Source: Melastoma dodecandrum (lineage: Eukaryota; Streptophyta; Magnoliopsida; Myrtales; Melastomataceae). Taken from it: a stretch of DNA of 64,000 bases. The number at the start of each line of letters is the position of its first letter. Within the stretch, counting starts at the first letter, position 1. This document shows, piece by piece, positions 11,650 to 22,870 of the stretch. The notes under the pieces were generated by a model. The model saw only the letters and a program-made list of their open reading frames with translations, searched no databases and was not told the origin of the DNA. A program made the translations under genes and the position numbers. The stretch spans positions 2,232,001 through 2,296,000 of the forward strand of contig JARUPY010000465.1 in assembly GCA_029817715.1 (NCBI GenBank). The letters run 5' to 3'.

Positions 11650-13259
11650 TGATGGAACATTATAGTAAATCAGGAAAAAAGGAAAGAATAAGCTCAAGAA
11701 CCAGCATGCTAATAAAAGGTAAGATTTGAAGAATCTCCTAACAAGGCATTAGGTTTCATGGCAAGGTTTATCTATCAGGTGTTGGTAGTAACAGATGGAT
11801 CCGGCAACAAAAGGTAAGCTACTGGCACAATTGCAACAGCGACACCTACTACGGATAAGGGATGCCACGCCCCTATAAGATGAAATAGAGGCAACGATGA
11901 CATCACTTAAGGCTTTAAGTGTAGCTAAATGGAGTTATCCTACTTTCTGGAATGCCTCATTTGAACTGGAAATGCAAGCATTCACATTTCTTTTCCATCC
12001 TCCCATCTCCATTTAGTGATGTCTTCCCCAGATCATTATCCCGATAAACAAAAACACAATAAAAAAAGAAGAAAAAAAAGAAAAAGAACCAAAGTTACAA
12101 GTTTGTAGTGGGAGAATCAAATCCAAGGATTTCGAATCACTCCCCACAGCAGCATCTTCCATATCAGCAGCACATATTGAAATCGGAATCCACTAAAAAC
12201 TAAGGAAAAAAGCCCAACTTTTTGCCCCGGGGGAGGGGAAAAACAACACAATCAATCAATGAAAAAATCAATCAAATCAGATTCGAAGAGAACAAACAAC
12301 GTACACGAACCAAAAGAGCACATAAAACTCATCCCTAAAACCAAAAGAACCAAGAATGATCGCTTGCGACTACGACTCGCTCGATTGAGAAAAGGCAGGC
12401 GGTGCGAGGTAATCAGAGCGGTACTGACGGTTGGCCGCCTGGGAGAAAGCGAGGAAACATGGAGTGTGGTTGGTCAATACTATCTGGGCGGGATGTTATG
12501 GGACTGAGAGATGAAAAGGAATTCTTTTTTCTTTTTACAGAAGATGATGATGACATGCAAGTATTTATTTTAGGATTGCTGTTGAGTTGCTGTTGCTCTT
12601 GCGGTTGAAGATGAACCCTAATTTGACCTACTCAAAACAAACAATCCATCCAAATGCAGACGTCCTGCGATCCAACAGGACTTCAAACCCGTTGTTCTTG
12701 TTGTGGTTGCCGCTGCCGCTGAGTGCAAACGGGGAACAAACATCGAAGGCGGCGGGGTGAGCCCAGAAGCGAGTAATTGGGCTTCGGGATCAGGCCCATA
12801 AAAGAAACGAAAGGCCGTGTACAATAATATATCACAGAATTTTATTAATATAACTTTGAATAAATTTTGACAAATAAACAATCAAGAAATGATGGAAAAT
12901 GCTGTCAGTCAGGTGAAATTGCATCGCATAAACATGAAAGGAATTTGATTGACGAAAATATGTATAAATGCGGATAACAAATTATATATATATATAAATT
13001 ATATATATGTACCGGGGGTTTCTTCTCAATTTTAAATAATATATTCAATAACACATTCATTATGATTTACAAATAAAAATAATACTATTAGGAAATTAAT
13101 TAATAAGATACCCCTACGGGGTTATATCTCCTTCCATCTTGGTATTTATATATCGGGTTTCTAAATTCAAATATGGGTAAAACTATCCCCGACCCCCTAA
13201 AATCCCCCCGCTTAAAAAATGAAAAAATATATAGTAAAATATATGACATTAATTTTGAG
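11650..13259. other. Intergenic region
   Basis: AT-rich spacer with short ATAT tracts near 12980-13005. No conserved coding block was recognised; an 80-residue basic open frame at 12259-12507 has no family motif. Confidence 0.5.
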
Positions 13260-13683
13260 CCAACTTTTTATTTTATCATTAACTTAGTTTATTATATAAT
13301 TTTATCATCAATTTTTATTTTTATTTTTATTTTGGTCAATTTTGAATTTTATCGCTTAAACCAAACGAACCTTAATAACTAATTTTCATTTATCGACTAA
13401 AAAGAAAAATAATTATAAAAATTTAAAATAATATTAAAACTTTTTATATGTTTTTTAATTTAAAATTTGATTGACTGACAATCGAAATGTGAAAAAATGT
13501 ACAAAATCGATAAATATCGGATGATGTAATATCAAGACAGGATAAAGTTGATTACGAGCCGTTGAAACTCTAGTAGGACACGCATCAAGACTTATTTGGC
13601 TTTTCCAGTAATAAAATTTAAAATTAATTAAAATTAAAATGAAAATAAAAATTAATAATAAAATTATATAATAAAAAGGTTGG
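13260..13683. mobile_element. Possible foldback/MITE-like inverted repeat
   Basis: The left arm (about 13260-13375) and the reverse complement of the right arm (about 13590-13683) share the same order of words: CCAAC followed by TTTTTATT, then TTATATAATTTTAT, ATCAATTTTTATTTT-type runs and AATTTTATY. Arms are about 85-110 bp and roughly three quarters identical, around a ~215-bp centre. This geometry fits a decayed MITE or foldback element. AT-rich composition inflates chance similarity, and no target duplication was identified. Confidence 0.45.
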
Positions 13684-13861
13684 TTAGAAGGAATATATTT
13701 TGTCAAAATAAATTCCCAATCATTTGTCTTCTTGTTCCCGAATGCTCGTGCCCTAAACCATCCCCAACTTCCACGAACCTACCTATCCCAGCCGGTGAGA
13801 GACTTCACTTTCACTAATCACCCGCGAGATTCCCTTTGACAAGAACTGAAACCTGGTCCCT

Positions 13862-14635
13862 ATGTCGGACGCCGAGATTCTTGACGAGGAACCGGCTCCA
13901 CTCCCGGGGAAGCGCAAATCCGACGCCCACGAGGTTAACCCGCCTTGCAAAACCCTAAAGACTCACCCTTTGACAACTGACGACGGGGAAATCCACGTTA
14001 ATGGGATGGATGGGGATGACCCAGAACGCAAGGAGGAGAATGGGGGCGTAAAGGTCGAATCTTTGCCTGAAAACGGCAAGGATGAGGAGGAGGAGGAGGA
14101 GGAGGATGTGAGGGCCAGCGCGGAGAATGAGGATGGGGAGGATGAGGATGACGATGAGGATTATGATGAGAAGAAGGAGAGGACGGAGGGAAGTGAGGAG
14201 GTGGTTGATAGGAAGGGGAAGGGGATAATGGCCGAGGGGGAGAGGGATGTCGAGGGGGAGAGGGATGTCAAGGGGAAGGGGAAGTCGGTTATTAGTTGGG
14301 ACGACTATGAGTTTGATAGTGACATTAGTTTGGATTGTGAGGATGATGACAGTGATAGTGATGATAGTGATTCTGATGACACCGAGCTACTGGAGATGGG
14401 GAGTGACGGGGACTTGTCGGATGATCCCCTGGCGGAGGTTGATCTGGAGAACATCCTACCGTCCAGGACGAGGCATGGGGCTGCAGGCACCCGAGGGGTT
14501 TTCATTCGAGGGGGAGTTCGGAAGGATGCAGGGGATGGTGATGTTGATCATGATCGTAATGGCGATGGCAAGGTTGAGCATACGGGTGATGGAAATGATG
14601 ATCGTACAGGTGATGGTGATAACAAGGGCTTGTAA
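13862..14635 (+). CDS. Acidic nuclear protein, CHZ1-like histone H2A.Z chaperone
   Basis: A single open frame of 257 residues from the first ATG. It is strongly acidic: Glu runs near residue 77, an Asp/Glu stretch near residues 92-107 and a Ser-Asp repeat near residues 160-175. A basic KGKGK segment lies between them. Around residues 190-206 is DPLAEVDLENILPSRTR, which resembles the CHZ motif of yeast Chz1 that holds H2A.Z-H2B dimers; a role as a nuclear histone chaperone follows from that. The C-terminal 40 residues are a Gly-Asp-rich repetitive tail. The stop lies seven bases before an AG/GTAATC donor-like site, so the 3' UTR may be spliced. Plant relatives are often annotated only as acidic or nucleolin-like proteins; function is inferred from the one motif. 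Confidence 0.72.
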   Translation: MSDAEILDEEPAPLPGKRKSDAHEVNPPCKTLKTHPLTTDDGEIHVNGMDGDDPERKEENGGVKVESLPENGKDEEEEEEEDVRASAENEDGEDEDDDEDYDEKKERTEGSEEVVDRKGKGIMAEGERDVEGERDVKGKGKSVISWDDYEFDSDISLDCEDDDSDSDDSDSDDTELLEMGSDGDLSDDPLAEVDLENILPSRTRHGAAGTRGVFIRGGVRKDAGDGDVDHDRNGDGKVEHTGDGNDDRTGDGDNKGL

Positions 14636-14641
14636 ATTCAG

Positions 14642-17389
14642 GTAATCTTGTTTTGCTTAAACTTGCACTTTCTTCTTTACGTGCTCTGTGATCATGGTGT
14701 AGATTCATTGGTGTGGTAATTAGGGCTGGTTGTATCACGTATTCTCTAGGATGAATTGCAACAGTTGCTTATTGCCCTAGCATCTTCGGAATGCTTGTGC
14801 ACTCACGTAGAAGGCATTGTGTTTCATTTTTCATGCATACACAATAGTGCAGGAAACCCTAGTATAGTATGAGAAAAGGTATGTTGTTAAAATGGTATGC
14901 ATTAGATTAGCTCAATCATGACTCACTTGTTGGCTTAAATGCCTTGAAAACGTTAGCTGTGACATAGAAGGAAAAAATGGGATGCATAGAATAGGGTAGA
15001 ATATTTAATAATTGGCATTTTTCGTTCTGTAAGTTGGATATCATCCAGTAATAGGCTGTCACAAAATGCGATTGTTGTGAATTACTGTCGGATAATTATC
15101 TTTCTCTTGTAAATGTAACTTGGTGGAATGCTATCTTGAGTCGTTCATATTTGGCTGTTCTTATGGCTATCCATGTTTTAGTTTTTCTATGATTCCTTAT
15201 GTTTAAAGAGTATTCCTAGTGTTCTTTTAGGTTTAGCTGTAGGTTACCTTCCTTATGGTAGCCATGGTTATTCGAACAGAAACTCTCTTCAGTACTGGCA
15301 ACTTTTTTAAGATCAGTAATTTTTTTAGGGTTTTCTGTTCCCTGAAATATGAGATTGGTAAAATCTGAGCGCATGTTGGTCTATGCCATGTTTATTAATA
15401 AAAGTCCTGATAAAGACTAACAACAAGAAATTTTCATAAGTTAAGATGAAAACTTCTACTATTTCAAGGCAAGACATCTATCTAAGTTGATTAGTGGGCA
15501 ATCTAGCGTAATGATATATTTTTCAAATACATGAAATTTGAGTTTGTCCTGTTTGTTCCTCTAGGCGAGAACTTGCATAAAGGCAATTTGTATATTCTGA
15601 TGTCACTTAACCCTTTATTTTGACCGATCAAGAAACATTTGCGGTCACGTTATCTTCCCATTGGAAGAGTATTTTTTTTTATAAAATTTAAATTACCTGA
15701 TAAACCCTTATTATAGGCAAGCAATGTCATTCTTCTGAGTAATTGTGTTGGCTTAGATGTGACACATTCCCGGTTTAAAATTATTTTTGGCTTTGAACAT
15801 TAGCTACAACATAGGGAGCTTTGAAAGTAGAGATCCCAAGTAAAGGAAATTTAGGGACGACAAAGTCACTAGACTAAGATATTGACAAAGCACAACAATT
15901 CAATGGACTAGGAGTGGTCTTGGATTCAAATTTTGATACGTTATATCATCGGGTTGCTTCATTTTTTCTTGGGGAATAACAAATATCGCTGAACTAGGGC
16001 CTCTGTTTCTGATTGAATACAAATAAGAAAAACTCTGGGTGCTAAATTTTCAGGCTTTTACTTGAAACTTAGAACATCCACCATTTATCTTGGTTAAATT
16101 ATTGATTTGTAGCCCTGGCTCAATGGACGACTTTAGATATCATGTTAGCTAGTCTCTGTATTACTTAATGAGTAGCTTAACGAGTGAGAAATTTATTATT
16201 GATGTAGGTACCGTGCACAGTAGCACACAAGAAAGACAAAATAAAGTTTGAGCCCATGCCAAAACTGATTCGACATGAATTCAACTTAAAAAAAAAAGAT
16301 ACAAGAAGAAATTATTTGTGAAAGGTAGTTTATATAGCTAAGCTTTGAGCTAAAGTAGTGGAAGAAATTGTAGCTGAATGATTTAGAAGAATCAGTATAG
16401 GAATAAAATAGCAGTCAATATCCTCCCTGCTTTACTGGATGTAAGCACCAAATGTTCTGTAGAGAGGATGTGTCACAACTTTGTGGATTCGGCGGGCGTG
16501 AACCTATATACTTTTTTTCCCCTTACGTGGAACTCGGGATAATATAGCACTTAACATCCATTTTCCTCTGTGATACCTGCAATAGGATGATTGTAGTCTG
16601 GTTATTGATGTCATATTCGTTAATTCATTTAGTATTTTGAGAGCACTAAAGTCCGGTCAGTAACATGGTCACTAATTTGGCCACACCGAATCATGGGCCA
16701 TGCCAGCTGAGCTCAACTCTTGTTTTGGATCCAGATCATTTGCATATTTTGATTGGGTGGCATTTTGTCTAGGGTTGTGGTTTAGTCGTGATATTTACGG
16801 ACGGTTTAATGCGTTGTTTTCTCATTTGGTAATGGGCTGTTTACTTTGGTCTCATTTGGTTAATTTTTTGTTGCCTAGTCTGTGTATTTAGATCATGGGA
16901 ACCTGCCCCTCTTTTAGAAACACAGTGATCCTGGAATAGCATAATTATATTGGTTACGTCTACAAGTTCTTTCCTTTTTGGCTCTTCCGTCTGCTATTTT
17001 CCTCATCATTACTGTTTGAAATAGCTCATGATGCTAGTTGAATCACTTGACATTTGGAAAAGGAAACTTCTTTTATCTATGTCGTGTTCGACATAAGACT
17101 GTTATCTTTCAGCAGTCATCGCCTTAAAATACTGAATCTGGGTTTAGTTTCGGCAAGTATTGCGTGTTTCTTTGCAAAAAAAGCTGGGTTGCGCCCTCAG
17201 TGGGAAATCTCTTGTATATATAATAATTAGTCTCTCTGCCTAGTGACATATCCTTTGCAAAAATCCATAATACGGTTCCTTATCATCTCGAGTGCTCCGC
17301 AAGTGGCAATGCAATTACTTATTTGCGGGAAAAGATGATATAGATTAAATTCTTTTGATAAATCCTCGTCTTGCAGGTAGAACGATTTT
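14642..17389. other. Long AT-rich stretch downstream of the CHZ1-like gene
   Basis: No conserved coding block was recognised on either strand. It may be 3' UTR intron of the CHZ1-like gene or spacer. Confidence 0.45.
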
Positions 17390-18266
17390 ATGGCCTCTGG
17401 GGGAGGAGGCGCAACTATCAGTGTGGTATGGGGGTGCGGAGAGGAAAGTCGTCATCAGATGTTATTAGTATCAATACCATAAATCATAGTTCCCTTTTAA
17501 GACTCTTTTTCTTTCGTGAAGACAGTTTTAATATCTTCTATTGTTTCTGGGTATAAAAACTATGGTTATCACCTGATTAGAGCTGCTCTAATTAGCAAAA
17601 CCATAAAGTGATATCAGGCAGGCTGGGATGTTTAAGGGACTAATTTTAGGGGTTAATTTGGGTGAGCTGTGGTTTTCTGGAATTTTGATGAAATATTTTG
17701 CGTGAATATGTTGTCGACGCTGCTGTTGCCCTCGCGTATAGCTTCATTTGGCGGTTTTCGCCTCGTAAACGTCTGCTTTGGAAAGACAGGAAGAGCATAA
17801 GTTAGGATCTGTGAAACAATCAGTTTTTGAACAGAAGCGTTTCTCGGAAAATCTTTGAAGCAAGGGACTGTAGCTTCTTGAGATTTGGTTAGTGCTTTTA
17901 CTTCTCTCCTTCACCAAGCAGGAATGTGATCGGAATAGAAGTAGGAATTCCAATTAAATTTTTTACTAGTGCCCAAGAGATTTTTCATCCAACTGTTTTG
18001 GGATATTAAAATAATATGATTTTATATTAATATATGCTAAGAATCTTTTCGCTTGCTGATCGATTGCGACTTTAGCCCATTTCAATAATTATATTAGTGT
18101 TTCATCACATCAAAATCCAGTGATTTGGTTATATACTTATGTCTGTTCCCAAATTCATTAACACCAGATCGAAATGGATGGGGTAGAAGAAGAACTGAAG
18201 AACAGGAGGAAGACAAGAGGCCCAACCAAGAAAGAGAATCCTGTCGGCGACAAATCGACTACTTAA
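17390..18266 (+). CDS. Candidate two-exon small protein (44 aa), unrecognised
   Basis: ATG at 17390 opens MASGGGGATISV up to 17425, followed by a GT donor. A CAG acceptor at 18165-18167 starts a second exon at 18168 that continues in the same phase as IEMDGVEEELKNRRKTRGP and a Lys-rich end, stopping at 18266. The joined product would be 44 residues: Gly-rich N-terminus, short acidic centre, basic C-terminus. No family is recognised. An AG acceptor-like site sits just before exon 1 (TTGCAG at about 17371-17376). These segments could equally be 3' UTR exons of the CHZ1-like transcript upstream. The only support is coincident splice signals and phase. Confidence 0.28.
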
Positions 18267-19905
18267 TTTTTTCAGTCTCCCCTGCCGGGGGAAACCACAA
18301 CATGTGTGTTAACAAGGCTTTTTTCAAGTTTCAGGACCACTCTCCTCTTCCTTTTTTCTTTTCTTTTTCAATGTCTCTCTAAACTTCTTCCTCATTCTTT
18401 GGTACCACATGAAATTAAAACCAAACCCCAAATTCCATTTTTAGATTAATAGTAGTAGTATTGAGTGATGAAATTAGGACCACAGGCAAAAGGGAACAAG
18501 GCCGTGGGTCATGATTGTTCATGCAGGCTTGATATTGTCTGTGCGGAGGACCATGGGACATTATCACGATCCCAATGTCCTTGTCAGATTTCTTCTTGAT
18601 CAGCCCAAAAGCACATCTCTTATTTATTTAGTTATTTCAAACAAAGCCATGTTTTTTAACTGTGGATATGAACATTTCCAATGTCAGCTCTGATAAATGG
18701 ACAAAAGTTTAACAGCTCTCTCTCTCTCTTTCTCTGTGTAGTTATAATGATTGAGTGATCTTGTCTTTGTCTTACTTTAAAATTTTTATAACATGCTAAG
18801 ATTTTCTTTCCTTTAAGTATTAGGATGATCTCCAAGCCTTTTCTTTTAAATTATTGTTTGTTTGTTTTTTTTCATGTGACTAGGAAGTTTTTAACAATAT
18901 GAATAACCCACGACTCATTATTACCAAATAAGTTAAACTCAGGCACCAAAATGATTGGTAAATATTGGATGAAATTGGTATAATCCAATAAAAGAAATTT
19001 TTTATTGTTCATGTTTGTGTTTATATTTACGAAGACGTGGGGGGCGAGAGAAAGACGGACAAGAGAGGTCGTCACTTTTACATACATCAAAGAAAGCCAA
19101 AGGGTGTCTTTTCACACGCAAACAGACGGCCAAGATCTCCCCATTCGGTCGTCCCTTATTACCAGTCGCAGGCACCGTCTCTTTCCATCTCTGTCTCTCA
19201 GCAAAACACCCCATTTCTTCCCTGTTTCTCCTGATTGGCGCAATCAGTACACTGTCCCCTCCACACTCTCTCTCTCTCCACCCCCTCCCTATTTGTCATA
19301 CATAAAGTGGGTTTTCTTAGGAGGGCAGCGTGAGTGGTCAGGGAGGGGCTTGTTAATGTTATTGAAGTCCATGGAACTGAGGAACGGAAGGGGTAGGAAC
19401 AAGAGATAGGATGGGATTCTTTTTTGGGAGCTTTGTGGGTCTGAGTTCTTAGGGTTACTGGGTTTTTTCCTTGTTTCCTTTTCTCTTATTGGTGTTTAGG
19501 GTGGGGGCCTGGGTTAAGTCCAAGAGCAATGTTCGTGATTGCTTGATTTTTTTTTTCTTTTGGATTCCTTTTTTCTGGGAAAAATAAAAAAGCTACTGCC
19601 TTTGGAGGTTATCGTGGTGTTTTCTGGCGATTTCTCTCTTTTTGTTCTCTTCGTTGCAGGTCTGAGTGGGCGTTACAAGGCCCTCGGTCTTCACCAGATC
19701 TGGTTCTGCCAGAGTTGGGTTTCCTCTTCTTGGAATAAAGTTTGGATCTTTGGCAGAAAGGAAACTCTTTTGGTGTTGTGTTGTTGTGATTCTTTCTGAG
19801 GTTCCGTGGGCGTTGTGGGTTTGTGGATATGAGGGAGGGGGCCTCATTTCGGTGGGAAGCGTGTGAAGGTTTCTAGGCGGAAACGTGGAGGGGGGGGGGG
19901 GGAAT
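18267..19905. other. Spacer, promoter and 5' leader region of the auxin receptor
   Basis: Contains a CT-rich tract (about 18716-18736) and pyrimidine-rich stretches (19170-19300) typical of plant 5' leaders. The ATG of the receptor follows a run of 13 G (19890-19902) by three bases. The leader may carry an intron ending near 19660 (TTGCAG), but this is not certain. Confidence 0.45.
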
Positions 19906-22336
19906 ATGAATTATTTTCCAGACGAGGTGATTGAGCATGTGTTCCATTTTGTCAATTCAAACAAGGATCGGAACTCGATTTCCCTTGTTTGTAAGTTATG
20001 GTATAGGATCGAAAGGTTCAGCAGGTCAAGCGTCTTAGTGGGCAACTGCTATGCAATTAGCCCCGAGAGGGTGATTGCTAGATTCCCATGCTTGAAGTCG
20101 TTGTTCCTCAAGGGGAAGCCTCATTTTGCTGATTTCAACTTGGTACCCGAAGATTGGGGTGGATATGTTTACCCGTGGATCAAGTGCTTGGAGAAGAATA
20201 GGTCTAAATTGGAGGAGCTTAGGTTGAAGAGAATGATCGTGACTGATGATAGTCTCGAGATTATTGCAAAGTCCTTTTCCAATTTTAAGTCTCTGGTTCT
20301 GATTAGTTGCGAACGATTTACCACTGATGGGCTTGCAGCTATTGCAGCCAACTGTAGGTATGATCTCCACGGACGTCTCACTCTTTTACATTATTCGTAA
20401 CCTTCTGAGATTGCTTCTGTATCTGTTTTGTGTTTCGGTATGTGCTGTTATTTGAGTTTCGAATGTGCTTAATTCTTTAATTATCTTTACTAGTGGCTCC
20501 ATGAGGCTTTAAATTCCCTCAGCTGCAGTTTCATCAATAGTTCAAAAGCTTTGTCAATTGTCTGAATCTGAAGATTTCTTCTCTGGAACTTCCTTCAATT
20601 GCACCCGTTAGACATTGTATACGAAACGCATAATGACTCAATTTGTTGAAATTGAAGTAGTTCTTTGATTTCACGGTGTTGGGAAGGGATTTGATACAGC
20701 ATACTAACTCGGAGAGTCATAAGAGAAGAAAATATGATAGTTTATCTATGTTTGTTACTGAATGCCAAGCTTGTTTTGGACCCTTCATGGACAATGTATG
20801 CATTCGCTATCTTTGCTTGTTGACATGCTGGATGGACCTAAATGAAGGACATGAAATTTTTATTTTTCCTATCTGATGATAATGTTTGGTAGATGATTAA
20901 TATTAGCGAGATGCATGAGCTAGTTTTGTTTCAAGTTCCGTCTATGTTTCTTTTTCTGTTCTAGCTAAATTTTGTGGTTCTTGATGCTTATAGATTTCTT
21001 AGAGAACTAGACTTGCAAGAAAACGAGATTGAAGATCATCGAGGCCAATGGTTAAACTGCTTTTCAGAATGCTGTACTTCTCTTGTGGCTCTAAATTTTT
21101 CATGCCTCAAAGGTGATATAAATTTGGCAGCTCTTGAGAGACTCGTGGCAAGATCTCCAAACTTAAAGAGCTTGAAACTGAACCGCACAGTTCCTGTGGA
21201 AACATTACACCGAATTTTGGTCCAAGCACCACAGCTTGTTGACATCGGAGTAGGTTCATTTGTTTGTGATCCCGAATCAGAGACCTTTTTCAAGCTCACA
21301 GCTTTACTCCAGAAACGTCAATCTGTAAGGAGCTTATCGGGATTCTTTGAGATGACATTATATTCCGTGCTAGCTATATATCCTGTTTTTCCGAACCTGA
21401 TATCCTTGAACTTGAGCTATGCGCCTGCGTTTCCTGGGGAGGAGCTGATCAAGATTCTCCAGCTCTGCAGGAAACTTCAGAAACTATGGGTGCAATATGC
21501 TGCTTTTGAACTGACCTTTTTATATCTTGTTTGGATAACTACAGTAATATGATTTCGACAATCTGCAGGTTCTCAACTGCATTGGAGATAAGGGCCTGAA
21601 AATTGTGGCTCATAGCTGCAAGGAACTGCAAGAACTTCGTGTTTTCCCATCTGGAGATGGTGATGGAAATGCTACTGTTACAGAAGAAGGGTTGGTTGCC
21701 ATATCGAGTGGCTGTCCAAAACTGAACTCGTTGCTCTACTTCTGCGAGCAGATGACCAATGCTGCTTTGATAACAGTGGCAAGGAATTGTCCTAATTTCA
21801 TCCGGTTCAGGCTCTGCATCCTGGACCCAACAAAACCCGACGCCACCACCTTGAAACCTTTGGATGAAGGTTTTGGGGCAATTGTCCAGGCCTGCAAGGG
21901 TCTTAGAAGATTGTCCATCTCTGGCCACCTGACTGACCAGGTTTTCCAGTACATTGGTATGCATGCCAAAAATCTCGAGATGTTATCAGTGGCATTTGCT
22001 GGTGACAGCGATAAGGGCATGCTGCATGTGCTCAATGGGTGCGAGAAGCTTAACAAGCTGGAAATCCGGGATTGTCCATACGGGGATGGTGCCCTCCTGA
22101 ACAATGTGAGGAAGTATGAGACAATGCGGTCTCTTTGGATGTCCTCATGCGCTGTCAGTATGGGAGGATGCAGGATGCTCGCAACGAGCATGCCTCAGTT
22201 GAACGTGGAGGTAATTAATGAATATGGCTTTCTCGATAGGGACGGTGATGATGGCCAGTTAGTGGACAAGTTGTTTGTGTACCGGACATTGGTTGGTCCC
22301 AGGATGGACGCCCCGGACTTTGTCTGGACATTGTAG
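19906..22336 (+). CDS. AFB2: TIR1/AFB-type auxin receptor F-box protein (AFB2/AFB3-like)
   Basis: Three exons, 19906-20357, 20994-21489 and 21569-22336, give 571 residues; Arabidopsis AFB2 is 575. The product is the substrate receptor of an SCF ubiquitin ligase. With auxin it binds Aux/IAA repressors for degradation. The F-box is at the N-terminus ([16 protein letters not shown], then [12 protein letters not shown]), followed by leucine-rich repeats with typical blocks such as [21 protein letters not shown]-like [15 protein letters not shown] and [16 protein letters not shown]. The end reads APDFVWTL. The NYFPDEV start and [17 protein letters not shown] favour AFB2/AFB3 over TIR1 or AFB4/5. 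Both introns are at positions usual for the family. The start at 19906 is chosen over an in-frame upstream GTG because the family begins MNYFP. No lesion was seen. Regulation by miR393 is likely (site listed). Confidence 0.94.
22119..22139 (+). promoter_or_regulatory. miR393 target site in AFB exon 3
   Basis: The sequence AGACAATGCGGTCTCTTTGG plus a final A encodes the usual ETMRSLW peptide region. Against known miR393 it pairs through the 5' seed end (CTTTGGA). Two changes (A to G and C to T) give G:U pairs rather than mismatches. Mispairs are confined to the last bases at the miRNA 3' end. Confidence 0.7.
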
Positions 22337-22593
22337 GTTTCAGTTTGGGGTGTCAGTCGTCGCGTCCGTCCAGCCCTTCTGGCTAAGCTAGGGGCTTCCC
22401 TTAACTTGTTTGGTTGTACTGGTTTTAAAGGCTATTCATCTGTGTGGATTTGTTTCTAGTTTCTTCAGTTAGTATTCAAATTGGGTTGTAATGTACTCAG
22501 TTAAGATTAGGATCCTATGTACCAGTTGTATGACGGTGCCATTTATCCTTCAATCATTTTGATGGTTTTTAGGGTCATGCTGCGAAAATATGC

Positions 22594-22686
22594 TGGTTAC
22601 ATGTAAATATGCTGCAAAAAGCAGAAGTTGAAAAGGGGAAGGATAGAATCAACCCTGGTTTCATGTAAATATGCTGTAAAAAGCAG
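22594..22686. repeat. Two 31-bp direct repeats, period 62
   Basis: TGGTTWCATGTAAATATGCTG followed by YAAAAAGCAG occurs at 22594-22624 and 22656-22686 with two differences. It lies in the 3' flank of the auxin receptor gene. Confidence 0.7.
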
Positions 22687-22720
22687 GCTGTAATTACGCA
22701 TCATGCGCGGCGTCGCCAAC

Positions 22721-22870
22721 TTTCTGTATATCCATACGATGGTTCGGCCAGCTTTCTATAAGCAGCAGCGGTGACCGAAACAGCGTTACTCCATCTTTCT
22801 GTGTATCCATATGATGGTTCGGCCAGCTCTCTATAAGCAACAGAGGAGACAGCAACAGCATTACTCCATC
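22721..22870. repeat. 75-bp tandem duplication (2 copies)
   Basis: Copies at 22721-22795 and 22796-22870 both run from TTTCTGTRTATCCATAYGAT to TTACTCCATC, with about ten scattered substitutions and no length change. Confidence 0.8.

Noticed and set aside
12259..12507. 82-residue basic open frame
   Set aside because: No motif; it lies in a probable spacer near the mTERF pseudogene.
14247..14645. 132-residue plus-strand frame overlapping the CHZ1-like gene
   Set aside because: A shifted reading of GAT/GAG repeats (Met/Val/Ile-rich); the acidic frame has the CHZ-like motif.
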